A stretch of DNA of 64,000 bases. Source: Sphagnum compactum. Its lineage: Eukaryota > Bryophyta > Sphagnopsida > Sphagnales. The DNA is taken from contig OZ234502.1 of assembly GCA_965153455.1 (NCBI GenBank), positions 11,563,495-11,627,494 of the forward strand. The letters are read 5' to 3'. A program made the position numbers and the translations under genes. The notes beneath the pieces are model-generated. The model saw nothing but the letters and a program-made list of their open reading frames with translations, searched no databases and had not been told where the DNA came from. This document shows, piece after piece, positions 51,101 to 63,540 of this stretch. How positions within the stretch are numbered: position 1 is the stretch's first letter; each line of letters starts with the position of its first letter.

Positions 51101-53459
51101 AATCCATTCATAATAAATTAGGTTCTAACCACAAACCAAATCCTATAGAATATATATTAACATGTGTTATAATATAAACCTAATACCTTGAACATGTTTA
51201 AAAGAAACAACACTTGCAATTCGTGTTCCAATTCAAGTTTTTTGAAGGCCAAAATTGTCCAATCCCATTCCAATGGAGGGTACAACAAAATGTTAAACCT
51301 TTAAATCCATATACCTTAGAAACTAACTTGGTTCTAAACTTGTTTTTTAATCATATTTAATTAATTTTGAATTAAATTATTTATTTTGAACTTTTTCTAA
51401 CCTTGTGGCTAGGATCAAACTTTCTATTGAATTTAAGGCAAAACATTGTTAACATTCATTTGTTGGATCATCTAATGAGACAAAACATTAAATTAATATT
51501 TATTGTTGCTTTCAAATCAATTTTTTTTCCAATTTTTCAACCTCCAAATGGTCAATTGTTAATTATCAAAAAATTCAAAAATTTAAAATTAATTAAATAC
51601 ATAGTAATATTTGTTCAACCATGATGAAAGGAAAAAATAATTCATTCATTTTCTATTCAAGTATTTAAAGGGTTGTTAATGGAGCTTTGGGCTGATTTTG
51701 CATTTCCCAATTTTCATGTTCCTAGTCTATCATCATGCCTTATAATAGTGCATTCATATGTAATGATATAATGTGTGAATTATCAAAATGTTGTAAGTTG
51801 TTTTGATTGCGAAAAATGTTTCCATGGGAAACTAATGTGTATTTGGTGAATGATCTTTGTAAGGTGAGGTCTTTAAGCATGTGTAATGAGCTTCCCATTA
51901 GGTGTACCCCACTTAAATATTTAGTTTTAAACATGTGAGTGATCCTAAGGGTGGTTGTAAAATAGGGTGTGTCAAAAATGTACATCATAGGGTCATTTTT
52001 ACAATATTACAAAGGATTAAAATGGTCCCAAAAATTATTTGATTCCAATATTTTAGATATATATTTATTTTTATGATCTAAATTTTATTCCAATAAACTG
52101 TCATTGTATCACAATCAAATTCTTTGCATAGACCAAATGAAATACTTTTAAATTTTCATAAATCGAACATCATAATCCATATGAAATTCATAAATGGATT
52201 CATAATTTTTATTGTTGTCAAGTGTTTGGTTAAATTTCCTCCTCAAAATTCATGTGTATGATTACATAGTTAAAATTTATGATTTAAGATGTAGTTGGCA
52301 AGAAGCCAAAAATGTGATGGACTTTTATAAAATGCCCTAGAGTTGCTTGATTTACATATTCCTTTTAAACAATAAATCTTAACAATTTTGGCAACCTTAT
52401 CATTACATTATGTAGTATATAATGTAAGGAAATTCTAAATATCTTTTTTTTTTTACTAAGTTCTTTAAATGTGATGGTAAGAGGGCATTGTTAATAAGAT
52501 ATATTTTTAGTGTAAAAATTTGGTCCATATGAACTGTTATTGTGTCCAAATACGAGCCACCTTAATTTGCAATTATCCCTAACCCAAAACAAATAAGTTT
52601 CACCCTTTTATTGTGTGTGTTATGTGTGTTGTGTATGTGTTGCATGGGATTTTGGTTCATTAATACTTAGAGCCAAGACAATAATTGTTCTTTATGCCCT
52701 AATATTGGACTTGACCTTAAACAAAACCTTCATGTAAACCAACTCTAAATTAGTCAATTGAAACTAACCACATACAAATCTCCTATTAAGTAATGTGAAT
52801 TGTAATACCTCATGTTCTAATAATTGCCCCCATGTTGCATTCATGGTCATTACTTGCAATACTCCACCCTAGACAAAGGGCATGTTGTTTTCGAATGCCA
52901 CCAATACATATTTCCTTGCAATTTTCAAATTTTCAAATAAAAAAAAAAGCAAGTATGTCACAACCTTAGCTTAGGGCTAATGACCAAGACTTTGGTAAGA
53001 CCAAATAAGCTCATGGGTAGGAATGAGGTCAAGGCATCCCTTCATTCAAAAACACTCACACAAAGTGTGTGAAATGCAAGGGGGTGCATTTGCAATTAGG
53101 GTACCGAAGCCAATATCAAGTTCCAATAATGTCATGTGTCCCATGTTCTATGGCAAAATGAACATTTTGAGATGGTAAACAATAGATGGTGGATATGTAT
53201 GTTTGATGTTTCAACTAATATGTGTTACAACATGTGGTAAAAGTTGATGTAACAAATTTGCAAGGTCTTTTTAAAGCATAGATATATATAGAATGCAACA
53301 TTGCAAGACACTTCCAATATCTTGCATTTCTTTGCATCCTTCTAATATTTCATCCCCAAATCATACGAATTGATACTTTTGTTTCACCTTTTGCAGATGT
53401 GAAGTCAAGCAAAGTTCAATTCTAAATTTTGGGGGATCAAGTTGCTTAGGTTAACCATT
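48136..53459. other. Very AT-rich spacer without recognised genes
   Basis: Long A and T runs dominate, and open frames are short and low in complexity. I looked for transposase, reverse transcriptase and plant gene motifs on both strands and saw none. Some parts, such as 49900-50400, may hold further diverged copies of the 440-bp repeat, but I cannot define them. Confidence 0.5.
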
Positions 53460-53888
53460 GGGTGCAAATGTGGTAAAAGGAACCACATTCACCTCCTTGG
53501 TGATTATTTATTTTTGAAATATTCTTGAAATGTTTTAATAAACAATCTTCAAAAAAATCTTTTTAAATATTAAATATTATATAATATTATGTTCAGGTTT
53601 GTATAAAAATTTAGTTTAAAAAAATGTCATTTTCAAAGTTTGCAAATCACTTTATAAGTTATTTTAATACTTAAAAACATTGGTTACAACGTTTTTGAAT
53701 GTTTAAATTGCGTATTTTTACTTCATTAAATCAATCTCAAATACATTTTCATGTCCCCATGATATATTATGAATGTTTTTATATAAGTAAATTCAACAAT
53801 TTCAACACAAAATTAACTTACCAATTTAAAACATGAAAAACCAAACATTGTTTACATTTATTATAGTTCTTATTAGTTTGATTACACA
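53460..53888 (+). mobile_element. 440-bp repeat family, copy 2
   Basis: Begins GGGTGCAAATGTGGTAAAAG, close to the terminus of the copy at 62985-63428, and continues with AACCACA, TTGAAATATTCTTGAAATG and ACATTGGTTACAACG. It ends near TTAGTTTGATTACAC. The left terminus is well kept and the right one decayed. Confidence 0.65.
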
Positions 53889-54849
53889 AAAACATTTGTG
53901 CACAAACTAGAAATATTTGCACAATAATATTTTTGGTTCAATATTTTTCTACAACCTAGCTCCTTTGGGCCAAAATCTAATGGCAAGTTGATCCAATTCA
54001 ATGTAAAATTTGTTTTAATGTTGAAAATGGGAAAAGTTGTTTTAAGTGCCAAAGTTTGATGGCTTGCTACAACTTGCAACTTGTCAAAAGGTGAAATGTT
54101 CATGTCTAGGAGTTGAGTAGGAGCCTAGATGAATATTATCTCAATGAAAACAACTAGCATGTGAAATGAATGAGAGATAGTTTATTGCATTGCATGAGCA
54201 TGAAACTATAATGCAATAAGTTACAAAAGGTTTTGCCACCAAGTCATGAAGGTGTGAATGTGTATAGTTTGCCATGATTTTTCATACCTTGAAATTTGGG
54301 CATCCAATTACTAATTATGAAGATATGAAAGTCCTATTCAACTTTATGAAGGTTCCCAACAACCCATTGAAACTTTAGAACTTGACTCCATTGTGTGGAG
54401 CATGGCAAAATCCATGCCTGAATTGTTCACCTTGTAGTCTATTAAGTAAAATTGTTATATCTTGCGATGAAGTCATCACAATTGACAACTAATCTTGAAC
54501 CAACATTCACGTGTATGTTGTTAGGCTTGGAAACATGTTTTTATCTTGTTGTTTTCAAGTCTAAATGGTTGTTGAAAAATCAAATTCGAACAAGTAATTA
54601 AATGGTTGTTGATGCTTTGATGTAATACATTGGATTGTCCATCAAATTTATTCAAATGTGGCCTCCAAATTAATATATTTTGGTATAGAACATAATAGTT
54701 TTCTATTAAGCCAAAACAAAGATGGTCCCATGCACAATAAAGGATAAACATGCCGCTATCCTATTGTGCAAATATTATCTAGATTATCTTTGGTTTCTGA
54801 TTCATTATTTCATGCAATAACCATTATATTTATTACATTGCACACCTCC
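53889..54849. other. AT-rich spacer
   Basis: No gene or defined element seen. Confidence 0.45.
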
Positions 54850-56110
54850 CTCTTCCACCTTCATATACTCCTCTTTTCTCAAATGTTTAGACACCTCTCG
54901 AGTCCAAGGTCCTTTAATGGTCCAAAATGACCTATAGTGCATAAACATGCCTTTCTTTCAATAGCTCTCGATGGCATCGAACTCATCCTGACAACCACCA
55001 TTACATCGATAGCCTATTTAGTGAGTTGACCCCTTGTAGATTTAGTCATAGTTGTTAGGTTTATGGTCAACCAACATCTTTTCCTTCTTGAAGCCTTAGC
55101 ACAAATCAACAACAACACCTTCCCCTTCTAGCAACACTTTGTTAATAGTGCATGTGATCTTCTAATGCCCCCAACACATGCATGTTTTCTTTTTTTTGAG
55201 AAATTCATTAGGCAATAAATGGTTCGAATTCAGGATTCCATTTTGAAGCATTTACATTATGATACCCTTTCCAACATGTTTTCCAACAAGATAATTAAGG
55301 TCCATTGTGCTCAAGTTTTATCATGTTCCTACCTTGGGGTAGCAATTGGCTTATAGTTCAATTAATTTTCCCAACCTTTTTATTATCTTCCCCAATTTTC
55401 TTCACAACGCTTCAGATGTGGCTTGGACTACCACATTTTTCAACTGTAAGCTTCCTCCAATGTGTGTGCAACACGTCCCATTAACCCTATGGGTATCCAC
55501 CTTTTATGTTATGCGTATGGGAACGGATGCATGAAAACCCATGTTGTAGTTTGCAACATTTTTGCCACCATTGCATAAAATGTTTGTTTCTAGTGGGGAC
55601 AAGAACATCTACATGTGGTTCCCTCTAACCACCTTTAACTCCTTATGTTGATGAATTGACATTGTGTTCACTAAAGATGGAATTCAGAACCTAGCTAACA
55701 TTGTCATAGTCGACCCAAAGCGTGCAGATTTACTTTCCCAATCTTGCACAACTTAAAGATTTGTTGTCTATGATGCAATTCAAACTAAAGAAAGAAGCTA
55801 TCGTGATTAACATGCCACTGATCAATTCTTCCCTTTAACAATTGAGATATTTGGATATCCACATAAATAGATTGATGTGTTCTTACACAATTGTGCCAAT
55901 GCCATTTGGACCTTGAAAGGGCTAGAGGGCCCTCTTCTTTCTATCTTGGTTACTTTTTTCCTCAAACAATTTCAATTATGTTGCAAAGGATGCAAGCATC
56001 CTCCATCTTAATTCAAGCAGTAGGTGTAGGCCTAGTTACTTCCCAACTTCCACCCTTTTAAAATACACTCCCTATCATCACAACCGACCTATTACAAGCA
56101 GTCGATTGTT
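54850..56110 (+). pseudogene. Decayed LINE-like retroelement, C-terminal part
   Basis: A plus-strand remnant spread over several frames with many stops. Peptides such as CQCHLDLERARGPSF and ISIMLQRMQASSIL near 55890-56010 resemble the region after the reverse transcriptase domain of a non-LTR element common in seed-free plants. Upstream at 55490-55700 the frames give matching fragments in the same order. The polymerase core is not recognisable. The identification is from motif recall and is moderate. Confidence 0.5.
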
Positions 56111-56289
56111 CAAATGGAGAGATTTTGACATCTAGTTTGTGGTAATTTGGCATCCTTTAAATTTTCCCCTTTTTTAAAAATACCTTTGTACATTTTTTGA
56201 ATCAACGGTGTGTTTGTAAATAAAGTTTTGCAAGGTTTTGATGACTTTAGCTACTTATTCACCTCTCCTATTAATTAGATGAGGTGCCT

Positions 56290-57540
56290 CCTAAGTTCAA
56301 TTTTTTCTTTGCAACAAGCCAATTTGATCACTCCAAAAAAAAAAGAAACTTTTGAGCCTCCCAAGCATAGAAGGTTATATTTTGAAATATATAATTCCTC
56401 CCCTTTGGCCCACCTATATAGGTGAAAGGAGGATAACATTTGCCAAAGCATATGGGATAAAAGTGAGGTGCTATCGAGAACATATTGGGGACATATTGGG
56501 AACCTGATGGGAACCCATTGGGAACCTAAAGGGAACATAGTGTGAACACATTGAGAACTAGGGAACAATGGGAAAAAATCCCCCTTCCCCCGAAACTTAA
56601 AAGGAAAAGAAGCAAGGCACCTTGAGTGCATGCTTAGGCCTTCGCCTTGGCTGCATGAAATTTCTCTTCCCGAAAGAGTTTGTCACCATTTTTGGCGTGG
56701 GCTAATCTCCCTTGCAAAGAACACTCTACCTATTGGTGCTCGGGTTAATTAGTTATGAGGACCCAAAGTTCTTTTCTTTTTTCTTTTGTGATGGCCATCT
56801 TTGATTGACCCCAAAGTCACAAAAAAGAAATTCTAACTTGGGACAGTCCTAGAAAGAAAGGTATGTGTTGTAATCTCCTCCTTTGGGAGCTGGTTACATG
56901 ACTATAACTAGGGCAAAGGATGTGGGATATGGTGAGGCACTATTGGGAGTAAACGTTTGTACCTAAACAGTGGACAGTCCACTCTGCACACCAAATACAA
57001 CTTTAAAAAAGAAAACCCCCCCCTCCCAACCACCCACAAGAAAAAAAGGGAGGCACCGTCACTCCATGACACGACTTCTCATTGGTTCCATGGAATTACT
57101 ATTCCTAAAATTGGCTGCCCCTATTTTTGGCCTGGACTAAAATAGCCCTTCCCAAGAACATATTAATTAGTCGGGGATGCTCACAAGTCCAACTTCTTTT
57201 TTTTTTGCAATGAGTCAATTTGATTGGCCCATCGCAAAAAAAAAAAGTTGAAACTATGGAGGCTCCCTAAAATAGAAGATTCTATGAAAAGATGGAGTGC
57301 CTCCCCTTTTGGCCCACCTATATAGGTGAGAATGAGAGGACTTTGGGTAAAACATGTTGGATCAAAGCGAGATGCTATTGGGAACACCCTTGGGGAACAC
57401 ATTGGAAACCTAGGGAACATATTGGAACCTGATGGGAATCCATTGAGAACTTGAAGGGAACATGTTGGGAACAAAGGGAAAATGGAAAAAATACACCCCA
57501 CCCCCCCCCTCCCCCAAAGTCTTCCTCCTCTGATGTAGAA
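56290..57540. repeat. Tandem array of 420-480-bp units, three copies
   Basis: Units start near 56290, 56768 and 57186. Shared order: a TTTTCTTT run, a TTGATTG/CACTCC segment, an A-rich run, CTCCTTT, a GGGAAC-rich part, a poly-C tract and finally TTTTTGGC(G/C)TGG. The first and third units contain the perfect palindrome CACCTATATAGGTG and several GGGAACCNATTGG words. The middle unit is more diverged. A fourth, partial unit is at 58500-58690. Confidence 0.65.
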
Positions 57541-58425
57541 CCCCTGGATCCTACTTAGTTTAGTCTATTTGTTGTGCCTAGACTTGAAGAAAAAAATTGT
57601 GGGCAATGAATTACTGTTCAAGAATTTGACTGGAATTGTTTTAAGGATTTGCCTTAGTGAACTAGTAATGTTGCATGTCCTTTGCATGGGTCGTCTGCTG
57701 CATGTGGCCCATGCAAAAGGCATGCAAATTGCAAGGATCTTTTTGCAAAAATTTGGAGCTTTTAAGACATGCTTCTATGATTTGGCTGCAGGGTGTACAA
57801 ACTCCAAACCCTAACATTTCTGTATACAACCTTGTGACCTCCTCCTCAGACTAGCAGACAGGCTCTTTTGCACATTACATGTGCTGTCTGTTAAGCAATA
57901 ATACAAAAGAAATTCCAACATTTTTCATTAGGCTTCGAATACACAATGTATTATTATGTGACATATTTTTAAAAGAAAACTTAGTTACTTCCTTTGTGGG
58001 TATTGAGACTTTATCAACCAATGACAACATCTTGAATCCGTTGGTTTAGGTCCTTCGAATTTATTGTAAAATGGACCAAAAAGGTCAAATGAAAAAAATG
58101 TGAAAACTGGATTCCAATATAACATAGAACTGGTGATGATCAAAAGAGGGAATAGGCTAATAAGTAGTTATTGAGTATTTCAAGCTAGGTTTGCCATCAA
58201 AGTTTGAGACTTTCTTATGAGCTACCTTAATGACCCAGCCAAACCATGCTCCGTTTCTTTGAGTGAAAAGCCTCAATCAAATGAATGGTTAGCATGGAAC
58301 TCTCTGACTTTACATCTATGAGACTTAATATAATGTCACCACTCTTGCTTCTCAACATGTGATGAACCAGGTGGCAGCCCTAGTATCTCCCTTGCTGTTT
58401 TACTTTGACTGTTTCATAGCTATAA
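57541..58425. other. Spacer without recognised genes
   Basis: A plus-strand frame of 81 codons at 57569-57814 has no recognised family. Confidence 0.4.
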
Positions 58426-58497
58426 CTATAACTAGATCTAAGGGATCTAGTTATACTAAAATGGTAGTATGACTAGATCCCTTAGATCTAGTTATAG
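58426..58497. repeat. Near-perfect 33-bp inverted repeat
   Basis: Left arm CTATAACTAGATCTAAGGG continues to ATACTA. The right arm is its reverse complement with one mismatch, and the loop is AAATGG. Each arm also contains the smaller palindromes AGATCT and GATCTAGTT. It sits just before the partial unit of the 450-bp repeat. Confidence 0.8.
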
Positions 58498-58499
58498 GG

Positions 58500-58690
58500 A
58501 CTCCCTTAGACTGCAAGTGGGGTGCTATTGGGAACACATTGGGAACAATAAAAATCGAAAAAATCCAACACACCCCCCCCCCCCTCTCTCTCCAAAAGAG
58601 AGTAAAGAAACTGGGTCTGTTGGGTGCATGCTGCAATTCCTTTCCCAAGTGTGTTCATCACCTATTTTGGCCTAGGCAAATGGCAGGGGC
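58500..58690. repeat. Partial fourth unit of the 450-bp repeat
   Basis: Shares GGGGTGCTATTGGGAACACA, a poly-C run and TATTTTGGCCTAGGC with the array at 56290-57540, in the same order and orientation. Confidence 0.6.
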
Positions 58691-61600
58691 CATGAATGTG
58701 GGGACATACTTAACTATGCACCATGATCCCTGCAGAGGATTGTGTGTCAAATATTGTACATACCACATCTAGTACGTACCTTGAAAGCTTATCTGCATAC
58801 TGCACAATGTCAATCTGAGCTTAGTGGAATCAAAAACTAACCACCTACTTCTGCTGTTGAAACAGTGTACTTTTGTCACAATGAACAAGTAGAGTTTCCA
58901 TATCAGTAAAGTGATAGGATCTGCAGATGGTACTTAAACAATGACTGTCTAATGAGTATGGATTGAATCTGGAGGTAGCAAAATCAGTTCTCAAATGAGC
59001 TATATACACAGCCCACCAGCAGGACCACCCCCTCCTCTGCAGCTTGACTGAGGGTTTCTTTTGAGGCCTACACATTTTCTTGATGCAGCAGTGCTGGAAT
59101 GGCAAAAGAGCCTTTGTGTCATTAGGCTCCATTCTTCATCACAATTCATCACAGAGCTAATCACTACTGCAAGATCTGTGAACCCTTCACTCAGATGCAT
59201 TGTTTGATTCTATCTTCAACAGAGCTGTGATGAGTCCTGAGAGGATTTAGCACTGGGCTTGAAGCCTTGGAAGACTACTGTTGTTGGGACGTGATCAGCT
59301 GGATTGTGCTGCAGTTGGCATCTTTATCTGAAGTCTTTCTCCAGTGCCACTAGAACTAGTGAAGCCCCATGCCTGGGTTTCTTCCATTGCTGAAACTGTT
59401 CTTTCCATGAATGGAGCAAAAACAAAACAATAGCTCTGGAAAGATGGTGCACAAAAAGGATGTGTTTAATTTCAAGTCTTATTGTTAGAGTTTGTAAACT
59501 ATAACTACAGTAAAGGGACCTACCATTGCAATTCCTGTTCTTACCCCACTCCTATTTCCCTATTGTTGCAGACTGTTGTTCACTTGTGCGAGAGCACTTG
59601 GGTTCTTGTATGTGAAATAGCAATCTTGGGTATAAGGTGCACGATGACGAAGTGTGATAATTAGGGTTTTCCTGTGCAATGAGGTGTGCACTGAAGTGTG
59701 CGATTGAAGGGGTAAATGGTTGACACAAATTATATGTAGGTCACAGATTTTAACATCTGCATCATATTTGTACATTCTAAAAATTGGGTTTTATGGTCAA
59801 CATAGCAAATGTGTTGTATACTAAATTTCATCAACAAATAATTTAGTATCTGGAGAATAAGTATTTTCAAAATGTGTTCCGAAATGTGCAATACAGGGTC
59901 AGCTAGTCTAGTTCATAACCTTACTGTTCCAGGATATAAGCGAGCTCAAAATACGCTGGAGATTTTATGGAATGTGAAACAACCTGCACTAGGCCTATCT
60001 GGAGCTATGGTATCCCATTCTATTGACTGATTCCAGAGCTTGAAATTTGAACCCAACACCTGGTGGCTCATGCTAAGCTTACAAAGGGGGAGAAAGGCCA
60101 CTCTGCACTCCCTCCTCCCTAAGTCTGTAAAAGTACATGGGAGTGTGTTCTGCACAATATCAGCATTTTCTTTGAATTTGCATGTGCTGATTCTGCCCAT
60201 AGAATCTGTCAAGGTGGCAGATTATGCACTTCATTTCAGCTTTGAACTTGTACACTAACTTACTAGGTGACAGTCCAACAACATAGGGCAATCCTATTGA
60301 TCAAGAGCCATAAATTGGACACAAGGCCTTTACATGCGGATCCAAGAGCAAGAAATGCTGAATTGAGGTGGCACCTTTGTGGCATCATTTTGGAGGGAAA
60401 ATTGGTTGGTTCATACCAAAAAAATGGAGCTTAAACAGGAGCTCATGGTTTGAAGAACCTAGATGCCAGTGAGATGCCAACTAGGGTCCAAGGCAGTCCC
60501 TTCCATTCCTTGTTGTTGATTTCCATTTTTTCCGTTCATTTTTAAAGTTGTGAGAATGGAAGTTTGATGGATTGAGGAAGTTGAGGAGTGCACACCCACT
60601 CCTCTGTTTTTGAGTAATTCTAATGTTGACATGGCTAAATTTGTAGATTTGCACAAGGTTGTTGCTCAAAAGTTTGCATTTCATCCCATGCAAATGCATG
60701 AGATGAGGATGTTTCAAATAGGGGGATAGAAATTGCAGGTTACAGAGGGTTGAAGCAACTATTTTCACAAGTTGAAGGAGATTTAGATTTGCAAGAGATC
60801 TTCAAACTATTTAACCTTTTGTTTATAAAAGCAACAAGGAAGAGAAAAGTTGTGGTTGGGATCAAAGACTAAAAGGAAGGCAACAAGATTGGGAGAAGTT
60901 GGTTTGACAATGAAGTATAATATTTGATTACACTAAGAGGAGAAATGGAGCTTCAATTTGCCATAAATGCAAAGAAACAAGGTAAGCTATTTCATTCCAA
61001 AATGTGATTGTCTTTTTAAAAGTTTATTTCAAGTTTAACACTTGAAACCCTAATTATGCTTCCATTTTTTGAAATAAGTTTTATTTTAGGTTTGAAACTT
61101 GAAACCCTAGTTGTGTTAGCATATATATGTTTTATCCTACTTTGGTTGTGTATAGGAGGGGACATCACAAGAATGTGAGAAAGAATAGGAGAGCATGAAC
61201 AATAGGAGAGCGAGAGAAGCAACAAGAGAGTGTGAAAAGCAAAAAAACTTGAATTGAAATCAATTATAGGAGAAAGTCAATTAACACATAAAATAACAAC
61301 AATTGTTGCAATAGAGCATTGACCAAGAGTGAGAAGCACATAAAAGTAGCAAATAAGAGATATTGAACAAAACAATGTAAGCAAAGCCAAAAACGAAATG
61401 AATTAAACAAACAAGTAATTAATAAAGCAAAAACACAAACAAATAAACACATAACATTAGAAACCTTAACCTTAATTAGCCTAGACCTAGACCCTCCCAA
61501 TAACTTTTAAATGATATTTTTGGAATTGTATAAATTATCATAAAATGAATTTTTACTTCATGAAATACCATTTTTTTTGTTGAATTAACAATTTTTATGC

Positions 61601-62229
61601 ACTCCTATTATTGAAACTTTGAACCAAATGATGGAATATGAACACAATCAAAGTTAAAATTTTCAAATTATCATGAAATGGATTGTTTGCTTATAATGAT
61701 TTTACTTTTATTGTGGTCAATAGGTGCATTCACATTATTAAGAACCAAAAATGACACAAAAACAAAATTCTTATAAGGAGTGGATTAGTTAATCAAATTG
61801 ATGTGACATAATATAATTGATCAATTTAAAGAGAATTTTTTTTTAAATCATGATTTATAGGTTGTGAATTTTTCAAAAAATGATGTTGCATAATATTACT
61901 ATGTAAAGATGCATTACAAAAAATAAAAAAAAGTTGTTTTCCAATAAATTCAACACAATTTAAAATTCCTTTAAGCAACAAAAAAATTGGTTATAAACAA
62001 AGATTGTGTTTTTGCATCCCATTTTTTTGTTATCATCTCTTACTTTGGATTTTAACAACATAATACATAATGAAGGGGTCTATGCAAAACATTTACAAGA
62101 AACATTATATCAATGCATCAATTTTTCAAGCCATATTTCAAAAAAGTAAACATACGGTTCCAAATAACATGAATACATCTTAATGCTCATCTTTTCATTT
62201 CCAATGGATCTAATTCACATACTATGGTG
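58691..62229. other. Spacer without recognised genes
   Basis: Positions 58800-60260 are less AT-rich and contain minus-strand frames (58845-59132, 59000-59200 and 59946-60212) with mixed composition but no recognised domain. They could be fragments of an unknown gene. Positions 61500-62200 are very AT-rich. Confidence 0.4.
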
Positions 62230-62541
62230 TCTAGTTCATCTACACCTATGTTTGGTTCTTCTAGTATTGATGTGACCATGTTAGTCACAACTCATTAGTC
62301 AACTTTGCTGAAAGTAGTTAGGAGACCAAGAATGTTGGAAATACAAAATCAAAGAAGGAAACATACAAAGTGAAGAGGACAAGAGAAACTTGAAAATTAA
62401 CTATGTTTTCTCATTATGTCCAGATACAAGAGAATCTTTTATATAGTGTTTAGGTGAACTATCACACCCCTTCAAATGTGACTAATTAATCTCACTAATC
62501 AATCTCATTAATTTCATTATAAGTTAATGCACTATCTAATA
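62230..62541 (-). repeat. Putative 3' LTR of a copia element
   Basis: On the minus strand the segment starts TATTAGATAGTGC directly after a purine-rich AAGTGGGAG (62542-62550), the usual order of polypurine tract and LTR in copia elements. It contains TATATAAAAG (about 62436-62445), a fitting LTR TATA box. The far end is not sharply defined. Confidence 0.5.
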
Positions 62542-63540
62542 CTCCCACTTAATGATAACCGAGATTGAAAAAAACTATTGTTCTTATTTTTTATTTACCC
62601 CTTTCAATCAAAAGCTTGGCTAAAAGGCCAAGCATATAGCAACAATAACAATGTTTAGGGGGGAGCCTTGGTCAATATGTTGGCAAACATGGCTTCAATA
62701 GAAATATAAACCAAAGACAATAATTTGGCATCGACTTGGTCACACAAATAATGATATCCAATTTCAATGTGTTTAAAATGATCATGAAAATTTGGATCTT
62801 TGGACAAAGTAATACAAGATTGGTTATCATAAAAGATTGTTATTTAGTAGTAACCAAGGTCTCCAAGAAGTTAATATAGCCAAGTGGATTATTTAACAAT
62901 AGTAGGAGCAACAATATATTTAATCTTTATAGATAATAAAACCACGAATTGTTGTTTTTGAGACTTCTAGGAAATAACTCTCTTGGGTGCAGTCACATTA
63001 ACGTGTACACAAGCAGTCGTAACTAGTGCTTAGTTTTGTGTATCTAACATTTCTTTTAAAAATAAAGAACTCCAAATGGAATTGCTTTCACATAATGTTA
63101 TTTTCAATGTATTGGTATATATATTTTAAAAGTTTGAAATCAATCTAATGAATGAAAAATACCAAAAAACATTTTGAAAACATTGTAACCAATGCTTTTA
63201 AGCAATAAAATGATTTCTAAATGGACTTTGAAATTTTTGACAATGACATATATTTAGCAAACTTTTTATGTAACCCATAACATAGTAGTGTGATGAAAAT
63301 TTTAAAGATCTTTAAAGACTTTTTTTTTTTTAAATTGTTCAAAATATTCCAAAAATATTCTAGAATAAACACCCCATAAGCAGTCACCCAAAGGGGTGGG
63401 TGTGGTTCATGATATCCCATTTGCACCCTCTTTCCAAAAGTAAAAAATACCCAAAAGTGGATTTTTTGGTTTGTACATCACCTACCCAATTTGCATCACA
63501 CCAACTGAATGCGAGTACAAAAATATGAGCCAAAAACCAT
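62542..63540 (-). pseudogene. Decayed Ty1/copia RNase H region, split by an insertion
   Basis: A minus-strand remnant of the end of a copia polyprotein. Near 63520-63440 lie DANWVGD and KSTFGY, the start of the RNase H domain. After an insertion (62985-63428) the domain resumes at about 62980 with SQKQQF, followed by YDNQSC, KHIEIGYHY and ANILTKAPP down to about 62640. At least three in-frame stops interrupt it. The rest of the element should lie beyond the window's right end, if it survives. It is not functional as it stands. Confidence 0.75.
62985..63428 (-). mobile_element. 440-bp repeat family, copy 3, inserted in the copia RNase H
   Basis: A 444-bp element with 7-bp inverted ends GGGTGCA and TGCACCC, flanked by TCTT on both sides (possibly CTCTT). 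It aligns in inverse orientation with 47685-48135 and 53460-53888. The host copia reading frame stops at one edge and resumes at the other, which fixes both boundaries. No coding capacity. Confidence 0.75.
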
